From contig ARYC01018492.1 in NCBI GenBank assembly GCA_000711775.1, positions 1-64,000 of the forward strand: a DNA stretch of 64,000 bases. The letters are read 5' to 3'. The stretch is from Oxytricha trifallax. Taxonomy: Eukaryota; Ciliophora; Spirotrichea; Sporadotrichida; Oxytrichidae. This document shows positions 1 through 12,479 of the stretch, piece after piece. Each line of letters begins with the position of its first letter. The stretch's first letter is position 1. The notes below the pieces were generated by a model, which saw nothing but the letters and a program-made list of their open reading frames with translations, did not search any database and was not told the origin of the DNA. The position numbers and the translations under genes are program-made.

Positions 1-1315
1 TTTTAATCAAATTTGATGGCCTTCAACTTCCAACCAAGTTTAATAATATCAAAATTATTATAATTAAGTGAGAGTGGAGGATTATAATGACAGCCTCAGA
101 AATACTCTATCTGAAATACAATATTAAATTATTATTTTTTTTTAAATGCAAGTTATTCGAAAGAAACTTAATAGACAATAGATTCTTTTTTAAATAATAG
201 AAGACTCATGTGATTTAAAATTACATTTTAATTCGAGATAATAAAAATTTATTTTAATGTAATAAGATATACCTCATAAAGTAATTGCCAAAGTTATTAT
301 TTTTATAAATAATAAAAATCTTAATTTTATTATTCATTTCCCTTATGTTTAATATATAATTTTGCTATGAAAATTGAATCATACAATAATATACCAGATA
401 GTAAATAATATTGAATGTTAAGAGCTTATCTGACTGAGATTTAAATGTGATATATAAATTTTATTTGCAAAGTGCAAAGTGGATATTAACAATTTTAATC
501 CTGAAAAAATAGGGGAGTTTAATTTATCATATCCACATTCACAGTAGAGATAAGCTTTTCCAGTGTCCCTCTCAAAATTATAAAGAATTAATTATTTCTT
601 ATAAACTGTAAAAATATAAATATGAAAATTGACTTAGAAAATTTGCACAGAAAAATTTTCTCACTAAGCACATCAGGACACATAATCAACAATACTTAAA
701 GTGCCATCTTTGCTTTATATTTTATTTTTCACTCTATATATTAATTTATTTATTTACTTTGAGGAGTAGTACTTTCAAAAGAGAATATGAGATTTAATAA
801 TATCTAAATAATTATTTAATGTCTCTCATTTCTTCAAGCACTCTTTTTTAATTTAAATATTTTCTTAATCTAATTATTAAAATACTAATTCATTATTTAT
901 TTTCACTATGTAAACTATGATTATAAAAAACTTAACATTCAAGCGAATAGAAAATCGCCAAAATTCATAGAATTTAATACTCCTCTTAATAAAGAAAACA
1001 ATTTCATTGCCCAATTAAAATTTAACTTTAAATTTTGACAATATTTCATTGCCTAATAAAAACATATTTTTATTTTCAAAAAATGGTGTTTCTTAGAAAA
1101 TTTAGAGTAAAATATAAATAGTTAATATTAATTTTTAATAGGAAGATCAGTAGGTTTCACCAGATCAGCACGAATATATATTGCAAGTTTGAGTATTGAA
1201 AATTAAACTAAAAGCCTGATTAAAATAATAAAATTATTGCTGAACTATTTCTGTATTCAAAAATTCTTAATATTATAAAATAAAATAATTCTTTAATTAA
1301 AAAGTTAAAGAAAGT
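1..1315. other. AT-rich stretch without recognisable gene
   Basis: I see no coding segment, inverted repeat or RNA gene that I can support here. The sequence is very A+T rich with short homopolymer runs. Base composition shifts toward more G+C at about 1310, where the first retroelement fragment begins. Confidence 0.5.
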
Positions 1316-1563
1316 GACTAGAAGTTGGGATGGACCAGGTGAACCGTTCTTTAAATATTCCGAAAAGCAAGCCCATTCGTGTGAATCACAGAATTCATAA
1401 GCTTTTAAGAGAGATCATAACAACCGTATACTCCACCGAGTAGCCTATATCATGAAGTATATTATGCTGAAATTCTTACAGTCAGTTGGGATATCTTTTG
1501 CTCCTCTTCTAGTATGCTGTGAAAATACCTCTACAGCAATTGGAACTCGTGTTTTTCTAACAA

Positions 1564-2223
1564 CTTAAAAAGAAGTCTACTGATAAGATAGCTAAAAAAC
1601 CTTAACAATTACTCGCCTTTTGCGAGGATTAAGTTAGTTCCACAAACTTAAAAAGTCCACTCTCAGTTCATATAAACAATGTCATCTTCAACTAGTTAGA
1701 GCAAAATTACCGAAGACTATCAGTCGATACTCTCTATAACAAAAGATAAAATCAACGAATTTAATCTTAGTAAGAACGTCTACTATTAACTCAATACCAA
1801 AGACCTCCAAAAATCCTCAAGAAACAACCTCGATTCCAGAGTCTTGTTAACTTAGATTCGTAATTCATAACGAATGAAGCCATTTTCTTCAATACTACCT
1901 ACTACATAGTACACCTACTAAATAGTCATATCTATGTACTAACGAAATCTGAGGATAAAACACGTGTTTTCTCTTAATATGTCACGACAAATAATTTAAT
2001 AACTACTATTTAATAGTAAATCAAATTAAAGAATCACCCAAATCTTATAATAATATACAAAGTGGATCCACCTTAACTAAATTTAGGAATCACCCAAGTG
2101 GAAAACACAATGGAAGGCAATAACAAGCACCAATCTCGTAGGTAAATGACTAATAACATAGACATTAATAAAAGTAAAATAAGTCGACACCAAGGTCTAC
2201 AATCTTTTAAAACAAAACCCTGA
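1564..2223 (+). CDS. LINE-like ORF, internal part
   Basis: About 220 codons stay open with TAA/TAG read as Gln and end at TGA 2221-2223. The translation has normal protein composition (for example QRPPKILKKQPRF near residue 75) and no TGA. I do not recognise a domain. Its place upstream of the zinc knuckle at 2406 and the retroelement 3' end suggests it is the C-terminal half of the element's ORF. After the TGA the same frame stays open to about 2750, so the break may be decay. No start was chosen; the frame is simply open from about 1564. Confidence 0.45.
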
Positions 2224-2369
2224 GACCCCTTAATCCCTAAACCCAATAGATATTAGCAATAATCTAACTATCTAACCAATATGAATCAAACACGTTTATT
2301 CAACATTTATATAAAGAAAGTTACTATTTAATATAATAATAATGAAGTAAACAAAATAAAGATTCCCCA

Positions 2370-2633
2370 ATATTAAATATGGAAAGTTTAAAGGTAAACA
2401 ACAAATGGTGCCCAGTCTGCAATTCCAGAGACTGCTTAGAAAACTAATTCACGCACCTATTATCCAATTATGAGACACAACAAGAATTAAAAGAACACAT
2501 AAGATTCACAGTCTACGTGGAAATTACCTATTACGACTACACTTCAGAAATCAACCAAACAATTCAATAAACTCAGTTTTTATACAGAGAAAGAGTTTAT
2601 TTAGAGTAGATAAGGTCACACAGATAACAATGA
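2370..2633 (+). CDS. LINE-like C-terminal zinc-knuckle segment
   Basis: A frame ending at TGA 2631-2633 encodes KWCPVCNSRDCLENQFTHLL followed by a charged helix (YETQQELKEHIRF) and a Tyr-rich strand. A C-x2-C followed by spaced Cys and His near the C-terminus resembles the knuckle that ends many LINE ORF2 proteins. It lies 150 bp before the element's 3' end, as expected. It is in a different frame from the ORF at 1564-2223, so a frame break or two ORFs must be assumed. Confidence 0.45.
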
Positions 2634-3136
2634 AAATCTTAGTTTGAATTAAAATCAAACTGAAGTGACAACCAAAGAGAGATTGGACAGATCAGATGAT
2701 ATAACTAAAAAAAAATATAAAAGGGCTTGACTCTTATAAGCTGCCATGCTTTAATGATCGGGGATCCCCAGAGATCTCAATGTGATCAAATTATTATTAT
2801 TATAAAATATAATTATTTAATAAAATAAATTATTGCAAAGAAAATCTTCCCTATTAATAAAAATAATATCATTTTCACAAAGAATATTATTAATTCATTA
2901 ATTTTACTGGAAATTATTGTTAAATAAGTTTAGGAAATATATATATTTAAAACATTTTGTATATGAAATATTCAATTATAAAGGCTTAAGAGTTTTTAAG
3001 TTTGAAACTTTTTTTCTCATTTTATAAAAACTGCTTAATTGCTTGTTTTTATAAATATAAATAAATTCATCATCTATTTATAGCACTTTTATCTATAATT
3101 TTGATCCATATTATATAAAATCTAGTTTTAATTATA

Positions 3137-3554
3137 TTGTTGGAATACACTTGATTTTGGAAAAATAAATTAAAATATATATGTTTTCATCGTAATTAGT
3201 GTAAATTAATTTTCTAGAAAACCTTGAAAATATAGTACTTGTTCAATAGAAATTTAAAAATAAGATTGACTTCACTTTTGGCGGTACCCCTCTATCTCAT
3301 CGTAAAAGGGAGATAACTAAACTTTAATTTTGGCATTAAAATCAACTAAAAAAAACACCCAGAATTAAAGTTATGTTCTCTTGCTTAAGCGATGCAATAA
3401 AGGGGTACTGTCAATTGGGAAGTCCAGCTTATTTTTAAAGTCTATATCGAACAAATACCATATTTTCTAGGTTACCTAAAAATTAATTGACACTAATACG
3501 ATGAAAAAATATTTATTTTAATTTATTATTCCCAAATCAAATGTATTCCAAGAA
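3137..3554. repeat. TA-flanked palindromic MITE, copy 1
   Basis: A 418-bp foldback element. Its ends are TTGTTGGAATAC on the left and GTATTCCAAGAA on the right, flanked by TA on both sides, with inverted arms of about 190 bp around a short A-rich loop. It has the shared inner motif GGCGGTACCCCTCTAT near 3279-3294 and a diverged complement near 3402. It belongs to the same family as 21604-22020, 27072-27484 and 38519-38928. The arms differ at many positions, so this is an older copy. No coding capacity. Confidence 0.85.
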
Positions 3555-5680
3555 TAATACATATTTATATTCACCCAAACTAATCTATTACGTCAATAAT
3601 ATACGTAAAGCTAAATATTCTTAAAGTTTCTTATACACTTACTGTTAAATATAGTAAATTCAATCTTATTAGACCTTATAATCTCATAATCTTTAATCAG
3701 CCTAACTCTCTATTTATAAATAAATATCAATAACCAAATTCTAATATTAAATAACGATCAATTGGTTAAATTAATAACAAAAAAAAGTAATTGAATTTTA
3801 AATAATTTGAAACACTTAATCGTGATAAATTAATTGCATTAAAAATAAATATTTTTGTTTTTATTTCATGATAAATATATAATATGAATATAAACTGGTT
3901 TTGGTTAATCCCCAGTAATATTTTCTGTAATGCATTAAATAATAACAAATATATAATAAAAACTGTAAACATAACTTAAACAAAAAATTTCTTTTAATTA
4001 ATCCTATTTCTTGTAAAGTCATTTAAGATTATATAATCTAGTATATATAAATTTGTGATTAAATAGAAATCAAATTTGGACAATATGAATAAATTAGTTT
4101 TTAAATAAACTTTTTATATTAATAATTCAAATTATGTAATAAAGATAACTAATATGATAATTATATTTAAATTTAGGATGTAGAAATATTTTCATTCCTA
4201 GTTGACTTATTATTTATATTATTTTTTTCAAATATATTCATATGTACATATATTTTTCTTCTCTTTACAATTATAACAATTTAAATCATTATATCCAAAT
4301 AAAAGATATCAAATATTTATTACATAAATTATAAAATTGATTTGATAAATTATTCATTTTAAACATTGATTTTTATTGAAATCTTATTAAATTGTTATTG
4401 AAAACATTTAGTGTAAGTTAAAATCAGAATACATATATAAGAATTATTAGTAATTTAAAAATTATGCAACTGCCAAGTTGTAATTAGTAGGAGTTAATTT
4501 ATTTGGAAATTTATATTAAGGGATAAAAATGCTGAAGGCTCTTCTTACCTACCCTTCCTCCAGATGTATCAGAAATGTTCACCACCAAACTTGAAAGTAG
4601 TATAAATTGATGTCATGCCCTCCTTTTAATTACTCCAAATTTTTAAACAGGAGAATATGTTTGATACCATTAAATGTTATACCAGCTACTTATAAGATTC
4701 CTCTAAGTGACTCTTACTCTGAAAAGTTACTACAGAAACCTGAATTTTCCGTGCTTATTACCAGGCACAAATATCAGCGAACCATGAGTTAAAAGCCCTC
4801 TAATCTATCAGATTTTATCAGTCAACCAACTTTCTAGACTGGACAGTAGGTCCGAAACAAAAGTAACTATTTGTCTTTTTTTATTTATTTAAACAATGAA
4901 ATATAATTTAGAAATTATATAATGCCGATAAAGTTAATAAAGATATTTTTAAAAATTATCAATGTATTTTTGTATAGAATTATTATTACTCTATAAAAAA
5001 ATCCATATAACATATAAAATTTTGGTTTTGTTAAGAAATGGTTTTAATTATCTTTAAAGTTTAGGTTTTATAATTTGTTTACTTTGAATTTTTTTTAAAT
5101 GGAATTTTTTTAAGATTGAATTTAAAGCCAATCTACAACTGTAAATGATTCAAAAATAAATTCTTAATATAATATCAAGAGACATATTATTGGAAGAATC
5201 AGTAAATAAAAAGGAATTTTGATTTATATCATTTAGTATTTGGAAAATTGAAATTATTTTTAATATTTAAATTATTTCAAAATTTTTTTCGAAATAAACT
5301 ATTTAGGTTTGAAAAATAATTATAGAATAATTTAATTGAAACATAGTAAAAATAAAAGATTATTAGTTTTAAAAGAAGATTGAATGATAATTGCATCATT
5401 TAAAAAAAAGAAATTATATTGGTATATTTCGAACGTAGCAAATAAATCTAAAAATACAAATTTCAACATTTTATAAATAGTTAATAGAATTGATTTTAAA
5501 ATCTGGGCGGATTTTTAGACAAAAGTGAATTTTTTAAAACATTCAAATAAAATTTAATAAAAAATTAAAATGCTGTAAATATTCTTAAAATATATTCATA
5601 GATTTATATATTTTGTGGTTAGAAATTATTTTATTGGGTAGTAGCAGCTATATTTTAAATTATAATTTATGGTTTTCATA
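3555..5680. other. AT-rich interval with one coding-like island
   Basis: Mostly A+T-rich sequence without genes. A more G+C-rich island at about 4525-4860 is open on both strands: a plus frame with MMSCPPFNYSKFLNRR from 4607, and a minus frame with GGHDINLYYFQVWW. I cannot choose a strand or recognise a product. It could be a germline coding segment (MDS) or a relic. The remainder shows nothing I can support. Confidence 0.3.
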
Positions 5681-7250
5681 AATAATAATAAGATCACATT
5701 GAGGTCTCTGGGGACCCCGATCAACTATATATAAACATGTTAAGGGTCAAGCCCTTTTAGATTTTAGGTGCCTTGTGTTTGAGACACCATTCAGTTCCTA
5801 CTGCTCTGCTGCTGAATTCATTTCCTCTTCTTCTTTAAGATGATTCTGGTTTTCTTTGACTTGTAATTCTTAGTGATTATGGTTCTACTAATTAACTGTC
5901 CATGTGCTAATTTAGTGATGTCATTAACTATGGAGTTTATCAAAGAGGCTTCGAGTTCCTTGACCTATTTAGTACTTAGCACTAGTCTCAGGGTAGTGCT
6001 ACAAATATTCTTTAGGTTTTTATGTTTCCACCTTTAGATTCATCCAGGTTAGATCCTTAGTTTAGGTTTGATATTTATTATTAATTATTTTAATTCCCAA
6101 ACTTTAATAAGATTTCCTTCTTATTTGTTATTTCTGATGTGAATCTGGTCAGATTGTCGACTTTTTGTAATATTTGTTGAAGAATTGTCTTTCTTCTGAA
6201 GGCTTATACCAACTATTCAGCACTTCAAATTTAACTCTTGTTTAGCCATTAATGAGTTCATTCTATGGCTGGAGCGTTGTTGTACTAAGTATGTTTAGTA
6301 TATCATTTATTTTTGATGTTTATTAAGGGTCGGGGTCTGTGGGATGTGTCATTATGGTTTGGTCAAAAGTTCTTTTGTTGTATTTTGAGTAGTCTTTACC
6401 TTCCCTATTTAGTACTAGATGTGCTTCTTCCCTATCTTAGGTGATTTTCTCCTATTTAGCAGTGAAAAGAAGTTGAGAATAGTGAACCTTAGAAAATGGG
6501 GTTTGATGTTCAGGTCTCTCTATTTTGTTATCTACTAACCTTGAGATACTAATGCCTGGGTTAAAAATGTCTTTCCATAAGGTGTTCTATGGACTGGCGT
6601 GGTTAATGGGCTTACCCATATGAAGGCCATACAGTTTTAGTGTTATTATATAGTGATGTGTTTGAAGCCTTAGGTATAGTTGTGTTTTATTTTTTTAAAA
6701 AAAAAAACAGATCTTGAGTTCCTGATTTTAGAATTTTGGCAATCTAATAGCTAAGAATTTTTACTTCTATGGTTAGTTATGCCTTTGATTATAAGTTTGG
6801 TTGAAGAGACTTTTTTGTTTGATTGGTCTCGAACAAACTTTTGAATCTGTGATAATTTGGTTGGTATATTGGAAGATAAGTTGTATGGGTCTCTTATTTC
6901 TTATGTTTAAACTTTCTTTTATTCATTTTCTTCTCAATTGTTTCTATGAATCGCTTGGAGAATTAGTCAGACATTATGGCTTCATCTAGTGAATAGGATA
7001 ATAGGTTAGCCTCTTTTTGGTTGAGGTATATATTTAACAGTCCCATGATTGCAAAGTCGGCTAATTTCTACTTTTAATCTTCATTAAAGTATTATAGTAG
7101 TTTCCCCTTGTCTTCATAAAGACTTTCAGCATATGATGTGATGGAGTGGGGTGAGTAGGTGTAGTTGATGTTTGGTTAGTTATAAATGTGTGTCATTTCT
7201 GTCTTATCGTCACAAATCCTTTAGATGTCAACCTTGAACTTTTTAAGTTA
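5681..7250 (-). mobile_element. Non-LTR (LINE-like) retroelement, second copy, minus strand
   Basis: Read on the minus strand, this block ends in AAAAGGGCTTGACCC, a variable stretch, then GATCGGGGTCCCCAGAGACC, TCAATGTGATC and a TTA-type microsatellite at 5681-5691. That matches the 3' end of the plus-strand copy at 2720-2803. The two copies share only the 3' end, so they are different members of one family or different parts of one element, tail to tail. Upstream frames open under the ciliate code extend to about 7145. The 5' limit is a compositional estimate. Confidence 0.55.
5818..7145 (-). pseudogene. LINE-like ORF region, minus strand
   Basis: Three long minus-strand frames lie end to end. 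The first (about 7145-6700) has segments such as FAIMGLLNIYLNQKEANLL. The second (about 6690-6160) contains FNPGISISRLVDNKIERPEH and ends at TGA. The third (about 6040-5818) contains KELEASLINSIVNDITKLAH and ends in a basic KKKRK before TGA at 5818-5820. Composition is protein-like throughout, but I do not recognise reverse transcriptase, endonuclease or knuckle motifs. The ORF ends about 125 bp before the element's 3' terminus, which suits the C-terminus of a LINE ORF. The frame changes suggest a decayed copy. Confidence 0.4.
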
Positions 7251-8880
7251 ATAATATAGTTTTCATTTAGTAACTACAAAAAAATTAAAATACAATTTGT
7301 TTAATGGCATAATTATTTAGCGGAAAAACTGATTTTCATAACATTAAGATTCTTAATTTAATTTAAATATTCATTCTAAATGTTAATCCTATAAATATGA
7401 AAAATTCTAACTTGAATTGTATTTATTTAATTTAGAATTGTAACAACAATTATATTTATTAATAAATTTCTATTATTAATTCCACCTAAAATACTACAAA
7501 AAAGAGAGACTAATGATCAACCCCCTTAAAATATATGTGATTGAATTTTATTATTGTTTTCTATAGGGTAACACTAAAGACAATTTTTAGAAGGAACACT
7601 TGAATAAAAGTACTTAAAAAGCTGAATATAAATAATAAAAATTTCTTTATTAAGAAATAAAATTGAAATATAGTTTTTTGTTAAATATATTGTAAATTTC
7701 AGAATTTTTTAATTGCTTAAGATCAGTTTAATTGATAAATATTGCCTAAATCATTAAATTATGAAGCTATGAATTCTTATTTGATTTTAAAATGGAAAAG
7801 AAATTATTAATGATAAAAATGAGGAAGTAAAGAAACAAGTTTAGACAAAATTTAAATGGAGACGCTGCTTAGCAGGAGGCATTAATGATTTGGCAATGAA
7901 ATGTAAATGGTATCAGAGGTGTGTTAAAATCTGGAAAGTTCCAAGAAATCTGAGAAAAAGGTAAGTTATAGGACTCTATTTAATTGTAAACGTCTTTAAA
8001 TTCTAAGTTATTTAAATCCGATCAGACTTCTTTATATTACATTGATCTTTAAACTGACAATAAGTCTGATCAGTTTTGTAAATTAAAAAAAATCCTTATA
8101 TTTCCCAATATAACATCAAGCTTTTTTTTATTCTCTATTCCTAAACGATGCCAGCATACTATTATACTTGATAAAACTAAATTTGTTTTTGAATTCTTTA
8201 ATAGATTTATAGAGATTAAAAACAATCTTTTTAATAGCTTAACCACATATTTTGTGTTTGAATGAGACAAAAATTGATGCTGACGCTTTAGCTAATAAAA
8301 ATATAAAATTGCAAATTTCAGCTTAGTGATTCCCAATTAATTGATACTCAATACTGGAATTGCTGTTTAGTAAAGAAGAGTTATGCAGGCACCGCAAAAA
8401 TTATTATTTTAAAGTTGTTTTACAAGTGAATTTTTTATTAGCACATTATTCACAGTCTATAAATTTCACAAATAAAGTTCTCTTTAAAATACATAATTAT
8501 TTTTATGATAACAATAACTATAAAGGGAGCAAGCCAATAAAGTACATAATTATCCTAAAAAAAATTAAATAATAAACTTTGAATAATTTGAAGTAATTTT
8601 TTAATAATAAACTTTTTATATTTATAATTATTATGGCATTGGATATCCAAACATGATAAGGAGGGGAGAATAGTAAACGCTTAATTTGATATATTTAACT
8701 TGGTGACTACTTATTTACCAAATGCTGGAGTCATAGGATTTGAAAGATTATGATACCGAGTCAATGAATGGTATTGCGATTTTCATACTTACCTTAAGAA
8801 TAGAGAAGTAACTATTGCAATTTAAGTAAATAACAAAGTCAAACTCTCTTTTCTTAATAAAATAAATCTAAATTTACTGA
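7251..8880. other. AT-rich interval with a short exon-like island
   Basis: Mostly A+T-rich. At about 7870-7972 (plus) a G+C-richer segment reads KWRRCLAGGINDLAMKCKWY and continues to a basic end just before AAAAAGGTAAGT, which looks like a 5' splice site. It could be one exon or germline coding segment of a gene not otherwise present here. The open frame at 8360-8575 (plus) is A+T-driven and not convincing. Nothing else supported. Confidence 0.3.
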
Positions 8881-8929
8881 TTTCTTAGTAAATACATGAA
8901 TTATTATGCTGAATTTAAAGCTTAATTTT

Positions 8930-9101
8930 ACTCGAATTTTATTCATTAATAATTTATGAATACTGTGAAGCTAGGGAATTTGTTTGGGACTTAAACGTAA
9001 CTAATAAACCAATAGATATTTACAAAGGAATAATGAGCATGCAAATACATTTAAGAGAGGAATACATTCAAATCCTTCCTCAAAGACCGTGCATTTATTG
9101 A
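8930..9101 (+). CDS. Coding fragment, unknown protein C-terminus
   Basis: A plus-strand frame ending at TGA 9099-9101 encodes about 50 residues including EYCEAREFVWDLNVTNKPID and MSMQIHLREEYIQILPQRPC. The Trp, Cys and balanced composition contrast with chance frames nearby, so I take it as a real 3'-terminal coding piece. No family recognised. Upstream sequence is A+T rich and could be an intron or an internal eliminated sequence. Confidence 0.4.
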
Positions 9102-10331
9102 CACTTACAAACACCTCATTCCCATAGTGTCAAGTATATGATATTAATTAAATAAAGCTAGAACAATTAATTATAAATTATTTTTCTTATTGGAATCCTA
9201 GAAGAGGACCAGAGACAAAGATATAAATTTATACTTTTGAGAGAATTATTAATTATTAATCAATGCATTATCAAGATCAAATCTTTCAAGAATTTTAGCA
9301 TTATAGAAGTATGATCTTCTAGTATGAAAATTCTTAATTTTAAGAATGTATTTTAATTATAATTGTATAATTCAATTACTACTACAATCAAGAAAGACTA
9401 TTAGATAACAATCTCGTGAGACAATTATTACAATAACTATCCGTCGACAATTTTTTCTGATAATTTTCAGGCATTTTTTAATAATGAATGTTGAAACATT
9501 ATTATTTAACATTGAATAATTCTTGATAGATTTAGGTATTTTCTTGGAGAATTCAGAACAATGTCCTATCTTTTCAAAAAATATCTTTCCCTAAAAAATT
9601 AACTAAGGATTCAAACATAAATACCCTAAAAAGCAAAAAGGATTAATGATAAATCCTTATGGAACTATGATAATAAAAATGGATTTTTAAGATTCCTAAA
9701 TTTCAGTAAGTAAAGATAAAAAAATGTGATTAGAAAAATTCATTAAAAACAGTGCAGAGATTATAGCATCTGCCACGAATGATGTTTAGACTTTATTTTT
9801 TTATACATTAATTTAATCATAAATTATTTAGAGATAAATCACATTCTTCAAGATTTGATGTTTCAATCTTAAACGCCTCAATTTATTTTTGGTCAATTTG
9901 AATGTGATGATTCTTATAAGAAATTACAATAATATTTATATTCAAGATTAAGGATGGCGTTCAGATTACTTTTCAGTGAGTGATTCCATGATGCCATCTG
10001 TTTAAACTTCAGAAATTAACAATGAGTAACATGGTTCTGATCAAGGCTCACTATAACTTTCCTTCAATCCTGATGAAAAAAAAAAAAATAGATTCTTAAT
10101 CATTATTTTTTTTAACAAAAATTTTCGACTAATGTATTTATATAATATCACTTTTGAAATTTATTACCTATATAAATATTAAATACATTGATAAATTTGT
10201 ACCAAATAAACTTTAGCAAAGGGATGCACACTTACAGGTAGTAAACGCTAAAGTTGATTATAAATTATAAGAAGACTTTTAATTAATTTTAATAAATTGT
10301 GTTGTATTTGTCTTAATGAATTTATATAATT
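9102..10331. other. AT-rich interval with small coding-like patches
   Basis: Two short patches stand out. At about 9725-9860 (plus) a frame reads EKFIKNSAEIIASATNDV. At about 9955-10075 sequence of higher G+C content includes MSNMVLIKAHYNFPSILM. Neither has a recognisable domain or clear boundaries. The rest is A+T-rich DNA with no repeat or RNA gene that I can support. Confidence 0.25.
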
Positions 10332-10469
10332 ATGCTGCAGAGGGATTTCAATAAAAAGGTAAACGGGAAATTGACAGACCAAAACCCTGAACCAAAAGAT
10401 ATAAATAGTAAAACTAAGGAAATCATCAAGAGCTCAGCTGGTCAAATCATTTAGAAGAAAATATTGTGA
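10332..10469 (+). CDS. Short ORF or 3'-terminal exon, unknown
   Basis: ATG 10332 to TGA 10467-10469 gives 45 residues, lysine-rich and free of A+T-run artefacts (MLQRDFNKKVNGKLTDQNPE, then SKTKEIIKSSAGQIIQKKIL). One TAG is read as Gln. It is flanked by very A+T-rich DNA. It may be a small gene or, more likely, the last coding segment of a longer gene whose other pieces are not adjacent. No function can be assigned. Confidence 0.35.
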
Positions 10470-10879
10470 GAATTCAAAATAAATTATTTTATCTTATTCT
10501 AATTAATTTAAAAAATTAAAATTTTCATTTTGTAATAGTTTCCCCTGATTAATATTGCCTAAGTTAGCTCCATAAAGGGACTAGTCGATTGATTTAAATT
10601 GGGAAAAACTACCCGACAAAAATAATGTTAATTTATTATTATTCTTCTAATATCTTATACTCAAAATCATCTATAAATTCATTGAAAACCTTTATAAGTC
10701 ATAAACATAAATTTTCAAAAGTTTTTGTTTGAATTAAATTATACTTAAATTCCATTAGAGTAATTAAGATCGCTTTACAACATAAAATAGAAAACTTTTA
10801 GCGACACTACGTTTTAGTGAAAAGTGAAATTAATTACTGTAGTTCATTTATCAATAATTAATCTGAGAAAAAACTATTA

Positions 10880-12160
10880 AAATCATTGTATGAGTGACTG
10901 GGCTTGCTTGGCGTTTGAACTGAGGGTGCCTTGGGTGAATTATCTGAGCATTTCGAGGCGTTTACTAGTTTGTAAATGGGTCCCATGTGGCATGCGCTTA
11001 TATACTCTCAAGAACTTGAAGTCGCCTGATTCTTTTTCGAAATTGATTTATAAATGAACTTAAATATAGGCGAAATGTGATAGATTAAGGTGCAAATCCA
11101 TAAGTTGACCAGCAACTTGTCTGTTAATAGTCTAGTTCTTGTATTAAGCATTGTTGAAGTCAGACTGTCCACTCAATAGAACAGCTTTGGTCCATGCTTG
11201 ACCACCTCTCCGGATGCTTTATTGATTTATTTTACATATACCATCATAACAATTAGTTTAATTTGCAGACGAAATCCTTTTCACCAGAGTAAACTATAAC
11301 TTAAAGTCCCTTTTCAAGGACACCAGGAACCTTTTGAGCGAGGTATGAAACCCAATCTCTGATGAGGAAAGTGTGCATTTTAGTTGAGCATTGAACCCAG
11401 TGTCTGCTGGACACTCTAAGCTTGGCTTGAACCTCTGGGAGAGATATTCAAGAAAGTGTCAGCTTTGCTCATGTTGTAGCAAAGTGGGACGACATCACAT
11501 TTCTTTTTTTATTTAAAACTTTTATATATTCAATACTCCTAGGTTGAAAAAACAGAAAAGTGTTTGATTGGTTTCTTAGTTAATTCTTAATATTAAAATT
11601 TAAGAGAATTTAATTAATATCATGGACGTTAAAAGCAGGATTAAGTGGTTTTCCTATGATTTAGGTCATTAAGAGTTGGAAGTATTCAAGAACAAGGAAC
11701 CAATTATCACCTTGGATGGTCTTTTGACATGATTCAATTTAACTCTACAACAAAACGTATTCAGCTAAGCCAATCAAGTAGTTAATAATATATAAAAATA
11801 ACAATTGATGAGATATTTAATTTCATTAAATGAAAGTAAATTATCAATTATTTTAAGAATAACAAATTATAAAACGATCTTTTCATAAGCGAATTCAGGT
11901 TATTAGGGGTATTGAACGATTGGGTCGTCACATCCATTACCGATGGCACCACCCTTGAAGTTAAGTCCGATATCAGTAACATTGTTACAAAGATAGCAGA
12001 AGATGGCTGGGATGTAGTGGCCAGCGTGGCTCTCACAAGTAATGTAGAAGTCACTGCCCTTGTACTGTGAGTTAGCAGCAACGAAGCCGTCGAAAAAGAG
12101 TTTCATGTTAGTTTTGATTTTGTCTTCGTTGCTCTCGAAGTGGAAGATGAGAAAAGGGAG
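10880..12160 (-). pseudogene. Decayed serine carboxypeptidase (peptidase S10)
   Basis: Minus-strand pieces match the S10 family in order. About 12150-11890 has DFYITCESHAGHYIPAIF, the GESYAGHY catalytic-Ser motif with Gly changed to Cys, followed by GLNFKGGAIGNGCDDPIVQY (INLKGIAIGNG...DP..QY). About 11510-11290 has CYNMSKADTFLN, then in another frame FLIRDWVSYLAQKVPGVLEK and VIVYSGEKDFVC, carrying the catalytic Asp. About 11230-10890 has the end, where the AGHMVP His motif appears as ACHMGP and is followed in another frame by LQTSKRLEMLRQFT. The N-terminal half with the GGPGCSS region is absent upstream. At least three frame breaks are needed, so it is a relic, or an accurate gene in a poor assembly. 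Normal S10 enzymes are secreted or lysosomal exopeptidases. Confidence 0.75.
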
Positions 12161-12472
12161 AAAGAAGATGATGAAAAGATCACTCATTTACAAGCAACTA
12201 TGAAGAAATTTGAGGAAGTCAAGCTTGAAGATGAATATATTAAGAGTATTAATAATTATTTATAAGAGAGCGTTAAGGGGTTTATATATTATAATATTTC
12301 TGTAATACAAACGGCCAACCTAATCATTAAGAAGAGGAAAAGAAGTAATACGAGATTGATGAGGATAAGAAACAGAAGTAAATAGACTCAAGGCAAGAAA
12401 GAATTGATTAAAGCCAAAGGAAACCAAAGAAGCAATGAGAATAACCGATAACAAATAATAAATCACAAATGA
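12127..12472 (+). CDS. Glu/Lys-rich coiled-coil-like fragment
   Basis: A plus-strand frame with one TAA and two TAG/TAA-type codons read as Gln runs to TGA 12470-12472. It begins with an acidic helical stretch (VEDEKREKEDDEKITHLQAT) and becomes basic later (IIKKRKRSNTRLMRIRNRSK). It overlaps antisense the first codons of the carboxypeptidase relic and abuts its N-terminal edge, which suggests that two unrelated coding pieces were brought together. No family recognised. The minus-strand frames at 12187-12505 are shadows of it. Confidence 0.35.
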
Positions 12473-12479
12473 TATGAAG

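Larger units (their letters stand above)
1316..2803 (+). mobile_element. Non-LTR (LINE-like) retroelement, 3' part
   Basis: A compositionally distinct block with long frames open under the TAA/TAG=Gln code. It ends in a short palindromic motif (GGGGATCCCC flanked by GATC), then TGTGATC, then an (ATT)n run at 2789-2803. The same 3' layout occurs, inverted, at 5681-5760. A palindromic 3' terminus followed by a short microsatellite tail is typical of several LINE and SINE families. The C-terminal frame has a Cys-rich knuckle like those at LINE ORF2 ends. I see no reverse transcriptase motifs, so the copy is probably 5' truncated near 1316. The family is not identified; the LINE assignment is inference. 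Confidence 0.55.

Noticed and set aside
2777-5700. One DNA transposon with inverted ends GATCACATTGAG at 2787 and 5692
   Set aside because: The shared sequence continues outward (into 2720 and 5760), not inward, and each copy ends in its own ATT-type tail. That fits two tail-to-tail retroelements better.
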